From: Leptodactylus fallax | Lineage: Eukaryota > Chordata > Amphibia > Anura > Leptodactylidae | Reading direction: 5' to 3' | Assembly (NCBI GenBank): GCA_947044405.1 | Contig: CAMRHE010000054.1 | Coordinates: 806,001-870,000 of the forward strand | DNA length: 64,000 nucleotides | In this document: positions 58,701 through 64,000 of the stretch, piece by piece | Layout: each line of letters opens with the position of its first letter | Position numbering within the stretch: the stretch's first letter is position 1 | Notes under the pieces: generated by a model | The model's input: only the letters and a program-made list of their open reading frames with translations | Database searches by the model: none | Told to the model about the DNA's origin: nothing | Translations under genes and position numbers: made by a program

Positions 58701-59221
58701 TCCTCTTAATGATACAACTCTTTTGAATTCATACTGGTGTTTTTGACTTCCAAAATCTTTACAGAATGCTAAAAAAAAAAAATTATGTTCAAATTTCTAT
58801 TTATTTCATTGGGATATTTTGCTCTCTGTTGACTTCTGTTAATTTCTGATCATTTAGCTTTCCAATTACTCAGTGGACTGGAATAGTAGTACACAATTCT
58901 ACCCAGTAAAAAATAAAAATAATTAAAAAATTTGGAATTCAACCTAAGTTTACATTTATTTGATGGCCTTAAATAGATTATTCTGCTATATTATTGTAGC
59001 CTAAAAACCCCAGTTGGATCTATTTGATAACTTAAAACACTTTATTTTACAATTAAATTAGTTTTTTAAAGAGGTATAAGCACTTTGCAAGACACTAGCT
59101 TGGATTGGTAAACTGTCAGTGCTTACGTAAAGCACCTTTAATTGTCTGAATTTCCCAGTTGATGAAGTCTAAAATGACATTAAAGAATACTTTCACCAAA
59201 GTTGAAATGTGTATTTCATTT
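58701..59221. other. Noncoding, nothing recognised
   Basis: AT-rich spacer. Confidence 0.4.
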
Positions 59222-59552
59222 CTTTAAAGTGGGTCTATAACCAGAACCCAGCATATCAACCCAGCCATACAGATAGATAGGTGCAGGTCAAATAGCATTT
59301 TACCTTGTAAATCATTAACTTTATTGTCAAGAAAATGCTGTTTTTGTCAGTATGTAAAAGTATTATTTGGAGCAATGGCAATGTCATTATTGCTCCAAAT
59401 AGCTTATTTGCATTTTGACAAAAACAGTAATATCTTTTACAATAGAGGTACCAATTCACAAGGTGAAAACACCATTCGATTCAGATGACCCTACTATGTC
59501 TATCAACAAGGGTTAATATCTGGTTAACATTCTGGTTACAGTCTCTCTTTAA
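59222..59552. mobile_element. Palindromic TTAA-flanked MITE
   Basis: Left end 'tttaaagtgggtctataacc', right end 'ggttacagtctctctttaac'; both contain TTAA. The interior folds back ('tatttggagcaatggcaatg' near 59364 against 'cattattgctccaaata' near 59384, plus flanking complements). A truncated relative starts at 39050. Confidence 0.72.
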
Positions 59553-60340
59553 CTATACCTTATTTAATTAAGAGTGTGTAACACTTGGAAAAGATCAGAC
59601 AACATTTAAAGTAGGTGATGTAGCTCAAAAATTCTACCAAAAAATCCAAACATTGGTTGCAAATAAATGTTAAAAATCACTTGATTTTGCTATCTCTTGT
59701 ACTTCATTGTTCAGTATGATGCCGAAGTTCATATTCAAGTTCTAAAAATGTCAAAAAAATCTGCATTTGTAAACTACATGTGAACAGTTTATATGCTTTG
59801 ATGTGGGAGGTAAATCTGAGCAAGATTCTCTGCATATATCAAAATATATTTTGGTTGATTACAAATTTGTTTCACAGAAATCTAAATTAAAATTATACCT
59901 CACTTGAAAACTTTGCATAGACTTTTCAGATATAAGCATGAGTTGGTTCAGTCTTTGGTGTTAAAACGGCATCATTTTTCAATTAATGTTCATGTGCTTT
60001 AAATTTAGTAGCTAAGCAATGTACAAATTGATTTTATATTTGCAATAGTTCATTTTATTTCATTTAGCATGACTGGATTAGACTGCATATTAAGAGTTGA
60101 TGTATTGGTGTAAAGTATCCAATGCATTAACAGGAACTAAGCAGAAAATAAACATATATTGAATACAGTCATTAAAGTTGGCCTGTAATTCCCACATGTA
60201 ATTATCTAATTGTTAGTTTAATTCAGTGTCTTTACTCCTCAAGAACAAATAATCACATTAACCAACAAATAACTATTTTGCCCTTATAAGTACCTTAGTT
60301 TTGCACCTTTAACTTAATTTAGAAAAAGTGAAAAGTAGGA
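59553..60340. other. Noncoding, nothing recognised
   Basis: AT-rich sequence with no recognisable element. Confidence 0.4.
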
Positions 60341-60344
60341 CTGT

Positions 60345-60560
60345 TGAGTTTTTGCAAATTGCAGCATGTCAATTATACCTACAGAAACGCTGGCAATTTC
60401 TCTATAGGTATAATTGAAGCAGAAAGTCTGCAGAGGAAAATTCTGTGCACGCTGTGCAACTTCTGTGAAAAGCGCTGCAGGAAAAACTGTGATGCGTTTC
60501 TGCTGAGTTTTTTCCCGCAGTGCTTTTTTCGCTGTGACCCACTACATGGGGCCTTAGCCT
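60345..60560. mobile_element. Half-copy of the Harbinger-like MITE
   Basis: Shares 'gaaaagcgctgcaggaaaaa' (complement-like to 49930) and ends 'cactacatggggccttagcc' in the style of the 49864 element. The left end is not defined. Confidence 0.5.
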
Positions 60561-60561
60561 T

Positions 60562-61038
60562 AAAAGGACACTGTCAGGTCAAAAATGTCTCCTAATCCAG
60601 TAATAGTGCCATGTAGGGGCCTTTAACATGAGCAAAAACAGACCTTTGTGGACAGAGACAGAAACCATTAAAGCAATGCAGAGATAATCATCTTTTTACA
60701 GATATACAAATTAACCTATAAGTTCACAGTTGCGGCACCAGATTTACCAGATTTACCTACAAATAACTGTGATGCAGACAGAGGTTGAAAATATCAATCA
60801 TGGCTAAACATAACAGATAGTGTACCAATTCCAGAAGAGAGCTTGAGCATTTGCAACTGTAGGCAAATCCAACAAACCAGGCCCACCCCTGATGCACTTG
60901 CAAACTGATTTGTATATTCATAAAACATGATTATCTTTGCAATGCAGCATGAGTTTGTGGTTTTGCTCCTATTAAAAGCCCTTACAAGGCAGTAGGGGCT
61001 TTTAATGGTTTGGGAGACATATTGGACCTTACAGACTT
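60562..61038. mobile_element. TTAA-flanked MITE (ggacactgtcaggtc type)
   Basis: Starts TTAA 'aaggacactgtcaggtcaaa' and ends 'ggaccttacagacttccttTAA'. Interior blocks 'aacatgattatctttgcaat' and 'gcaatgcagagataatcatc' are complementary, giving a fold-back. Truncated relatives at 12630 and 34950. Confidence 0.72.
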
Positions 61039-61517
61039 CCTTTAAGTTCTTCCCCAAAAAGCCATTGATACTTCATCCATAAGTGGAGTCTATAACTCTA
61101 CCTGTGGTCTCTTCTCAGCAAATTATAAGCTTATACTGCCTTTACTTATCTAAACTCATGACTGAGTGATGGAGCACTAACTGTGATGCCCCATATCCTT
61201 TCCTTAGGCCATCAATGTACATAATAGTGATGATTTGCAGCAGAAAATCTTTTCCCATGCCTTCAACCACAGGAAATTGGCTCTGATTGATGATCAGCCT
61301 CCAAAAGATTGTAGCATTGTAGAAAACTTTAGTCTTGGGCATTTAACCTCTTTGACGATAGTTTTGATATAGTGCACTATGCCTTAAAGATTAAAAATAT
61401 AAGCAAAAATCTCCTAGTTGGACCATATAAGTTTAATAAAGCTGTTTAAAAAGACAGATAAACAAAAAACAAACTCTTTATTTTCATTATAATTGGATTT
61501 AGTAAATAATAGCATAG

Positions 61518-61518
<1 letters not shown>
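61039..61518. other. Noncoding, nothing recognised
   Basis: AT-rich spacer. Confidence 0.4.

Positions 61519-61556
<38 letters not shown>
61519..61556. repeat. (TA)n microsatellite
   Basis: Pure TA run directly abutting the left end of a Tc1 element, which targets TA. Confidence 0.95.
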
Positions 61557-61559
<3 letters not shown>

Positions 61560-62085
61560 TTGTGCTAAAAAGTTTGCATACCCTGGCAGATTTTTTAGTT
61601 TTTTTGGCCTTTTTACAGAGAATATGAATGATAACACAAAAACTTTTTCTCCACTCATGGTTAGTGGTTGGTTGAAGCCATTTATTGTCAAACTTCTGTG
61701 TTTTCTCTTTTTAAATCATAATGACAACCAAAAACATCAAAATGACCCTGGTGATTTTGACCTGATAACATGCCCAGAAACCAAACCACAGTCAGGTAGA
61801 CCCACCAAAATTTTGGCCACGACTACCCAGAAAATTGTTCGGGATGCAAAGAAAAACCCACACATAACATCAGCTGAAATACAGGACTCTCTGAAAACTA
61901 TCGGTAAATAGCATAAAAAATAAATGGTGTTTTGTTGTTTTTAGTTTTTGATTTTTACAGAAATCAAAAAATATTAATAACTTAATAATTTAAACAATAA
62001 GATATTTGCATTTGCAAATTGTGCTGTGAAATACACCCCTTACATATTTATGCAAATGAGAAAAAAAATAAAAGCATACTTGACC
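61557..62085 (+). mobile_element. Left end of Tc1/mariner element, family F
   Basis: Begins CAGTTGTGCTAAAAAGTTTG after a TA. At about 61770-61910 the plus strand encodes part of an N-terminal Tc1 DNA-binding region (SGRPTKILATTTQKIVRD then NPHITSAEIQDSL), the GRPR linker and second helix-turn-helix. The catalytic domain and right end are missing. Confidence 0.75.
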
Positions 62086-62310
62086 AAGAGTGTGCAAAGC
62101 AGTAATCAATGCAAAAGGTGGCTACTTTGAAGAACCTAGAATATAAGACATATTTTCAGTTGTTTCACTCTTTTTTGTTAAGTATATAATTCCACATGTG
62201 TTAATTCATAGTTTTGATGCCTTAAGTGTAAATCTACAATTTTTACAGTCATGAAAATACAGAAAACTCTTGGAATGAGAAGGTGTGTCCAAACTTTTGG
62301 TCTGTACTGT
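62086..62310 (+). mobile_element. Right end of Tc1 family C, truncated
   Basis: From 'aagagtgtgcaaagcagtaa' to 'tttggtctgtactg' and TA, it matches 46197-46420, including the last codons of the transposase. It follows the family F fragment without a left end of its own. Confidence 0.88.
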
Positions 62311-62319
62311 ATCTACAAA

Positions 62320-62990
62320 TAAATTTCTAAGGTGAGAGTGGCAGCGGGTTTACTTCTCCGTCAACAGCTGGACCGTGACGTCTAGAGATCAATAGATTTT
62401 GTCTCAGGTTGCTCAGAGACTATGAAGAATATCCCGCGCTCTTGGGAAATGACCCCCGGTCACAAAGATAGATAATAGAATTCGCTTTCATTGTTTAAGA
62501 TGGCACAACGCATTTCGGAGTTAACGCTCCTTTATCAAGTGCATGTAGCAACTATTAAAATAATATGACATAATACATGATGTCAGAAACAAATAAAATG
62601 AAAAATGCACAACAATAAAAAATACAAACAAATAAGACTATGTAAGTGAACAGAATACTAATGATCTCAATGTCAGTCAATAGGATCTATATAAACATAT
62701 AAAAATTCACAGGTAAGCTTAAAATTGAATGTGAGAATTAGACATAGGAATTGAATATAGAGTTAGCTTGTTGGTATATTAGTTAAGTGGCTCATAGTGG
62801 AAAGGTAAGTGACAGAGTTATAATATTAAATAAAAAAATATTACTAATCAATAAATTAGTGTTAAATGTTCAACTTTCTAATGGGGAATCTACCCGCTGA
62901 GTTTTGTGTACTGGCCTAAGCAGTCATTTGCGGCAAGGACTTCCACCAGATGCTGGACTGGACAGCAATGGGGGACACTGGAGTGCTGGG
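62320..62990 (-). repeat. Possible Penelope-like or related retroelement fragment
   Basis: The block at 62440-62560 has the style of a widespread amphibian repeat ('aacgcatttcggagttaacg', 'ctcctttatcaagtgc'). On the minus strand it can be read as a hammerhead-like fold. The rest up to 62990 has no recognisable coding. Confidence 0.4.
62502..62542 (-). ncRNA. Hammerhead-ribozyme-like motif, degenerate core
   Basis: On the minus strand: GCAC, then UUGAUAA, an AGGAG/CUCC stem with loop around CGUUAA, GAAA, UGCG-UU, and GUGC closing with the first GCAC. The order fits a type I hammerhead (stem I, core box, stem II, GAAA box, very short stem III). The core box departs from CUGAUGA at two positions, so cleavage activity is doubtful. 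Penelope-like elements are known to carry such ribozymes. Confidence 0.4.
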
Positions 62991-62992
62991 GA

Positions 62993-63235
62993 CAGGTGAG
63001 TATTTTTTTTTTTGTTTTGTTTTTAATGGTGCTAAACTTACCCCAGTCCCATGGGTCTGCTGCCTTGGGATAACCTTAGACTCTGACCTATCCTTCAAGC
63101 CGCACATTCAAACCCTCAACACCTCCTGCTGCCTGCAACTCAAGAACATCCATCGAATCCGCTCCTTCTTCACCCCTGAAACTACAATGATGCTAGTCCA
63201 CACCCTCAGACTAGAGACTAGAATCAAACAGACAA
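62993..63235 (+). mobile_element. L2/Rex-like LINE reverse transcriptase fragment
   Basis: The plus strand encodes CCLGITLDSDLSFKPHIQTL, followed by a K-NIHRIRSFFTPETTMMLVH stretch, the C-terminal part of an L2/Rex/CR1-type reverse transcriptase (the LGV-LD...-F--HI motif and thumb). The frame is open only for about 60 codons. Confidence 0.8.
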
Positions 63236-63359
63236 AGGTGTGAAGTCCCCAAGGTTTTAGGACTTGTCTAAATTCTGCAGCAACAGGGAGGATGCCTGTT
63301 TAAATTTTAGAGAAATTTGCAAGTTTCAAACTATGCTCTAGGAGATAGCAACTATCTAT

Positions 63360-63605
63360 TATCTTAGGACCAAAAAATAACATGACCTTTACTAAAGATG
63401 AAACATATTTCATTTTAGAACACTTCCATAAATTTTATAGATGCATCAAAATCCAAATGAAGTTGCTGACCAGATGGTATAGAGCACTTGACTTCTTGAA
63501 TGTGCTAAATTTAGTTCTTTTTGACAAATGCTGGCATTGCAATCTATATAAAAGCAATATCACTCACATTTCATGGGGTTGCCCAAACATACATCTGTTC
63601 TGAAA
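63360..63605 (+). mobile_element. Decayed L1 ORF2 C-terminal fragment
   Basis: The frame at 63382-63603 contains MKLLTRWYRA, then DKCWHCN and THISWGCPNIHLF, the same zinc-knuckle region as the L1 copies at 3209 and 11600. It has no other L1 parts. Confidence 0.7.
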
Positions 63606-64000
63606 TTAAATACTGTAGCTAGACTTGCAGGAAAAATATTAACAAATAAGTTCATTTTTCTACTTCTGTTATATATGTTTGACTGACTTAAGGTTACGTC
63701 CAAAAGAATTGTGAAGTGATATTCTACTTCTTGCTTAGCACAATGAGGAGCTGCTCAGGAATTTCATCTTAGCTCCATTACTGCCATGTAGATATGTTAC
63801 TGTCATGTGTACAGTGCCTGGGAGAAGTTGTAGAGATCACAGTGGTCTGACCATCTCTGATAAGTTATTATGTATTCTAGCAATATACCATACATTTTAT
63901 TGATTGTAACTTCAATGTCATATCATTTTGAATTTCACATCTGTAAAACAATGTATTAAATAATAAATAATAAGAAACGATGAAAAAACAATTTTGATTA
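63606..64000. other. Noncoding, nothing recognised
   Basis: AT-rich sequence to the end of the window. Confidence 0.4.

Overview
This window looks like vertebrate, probably anuran (frog), intronic DNA. It is AT-rich, has no dense gene content, and is filled with transposable elements of a kind typical of amphibian genomes: several Tc1/mariner families, L1/Tx1-like and L2/Rex-like LINEs, hAT, Harbinger-like and TTAA-flanked MITEs, and a class I endogenous retrovirus. The frog assignment is inferred from repeat style, not from a diagnostic host gene.

The only host coding sequence I can support is one 195-nt exon on the minus strand (27182-27376). It encodes a complete sushi/CCP domain of a CSMD-family protein, best fit CSMD1, with good splice sites and phase 1-1 symmetry. 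CSMD genes have very large introns, so the rest of the window is best read as the two introns flanking this exon.

Layout. 0-8.6 kb: a rearranged Tc1 element, a 5'-truncated L1 tail with target-site duplication (TSD), a palindromic MITE, and a hAT element with a 31-bp minisatellite inserted in an older repeat. 8.6-12.4 kb: an L1/Tx1-like LINE with its 5' end, a perfect 19-bp TSD, and a large deletion that fuses the start of ORF2 in frame to its end. 12.6-21.4 kb: a young, nearly complete endogenous retrovirus (LTR-leader-gag-pol-env-LTR, 8228 bp, 4-bp TSD, LTRs differing at three positions by eye) inserted inside a MITE. 21.4-35.4 kb: an L2-like LINE fragment, MITEs, the CSMD exon, a decayed Tc1 and GATA arrays. 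35.4-37.0 kb: a complete Tc1 element whose 340-aa transposase reads open with an intact DD34E triad. 37-64 kb: further Tc1 copies (44.8, 48.9, 51.6, 53.7, 61.6 and 62.1 kb), palindromic MITEs, a hammerhead-like motif and LINE scraps.

The elements do not form a pathway, but some relationships matter. The intact transposase at 35.8 kb is the likely type of enzyme for the decayed copy at 53.7 kb. The retrovirus has an open gag but a frameshifted pol and a nonsense codon in env. Its more unusual features are a possible RanBP2-type zinc finger in Gag and a small membrane-protein ORF in the leader upstream of gag.
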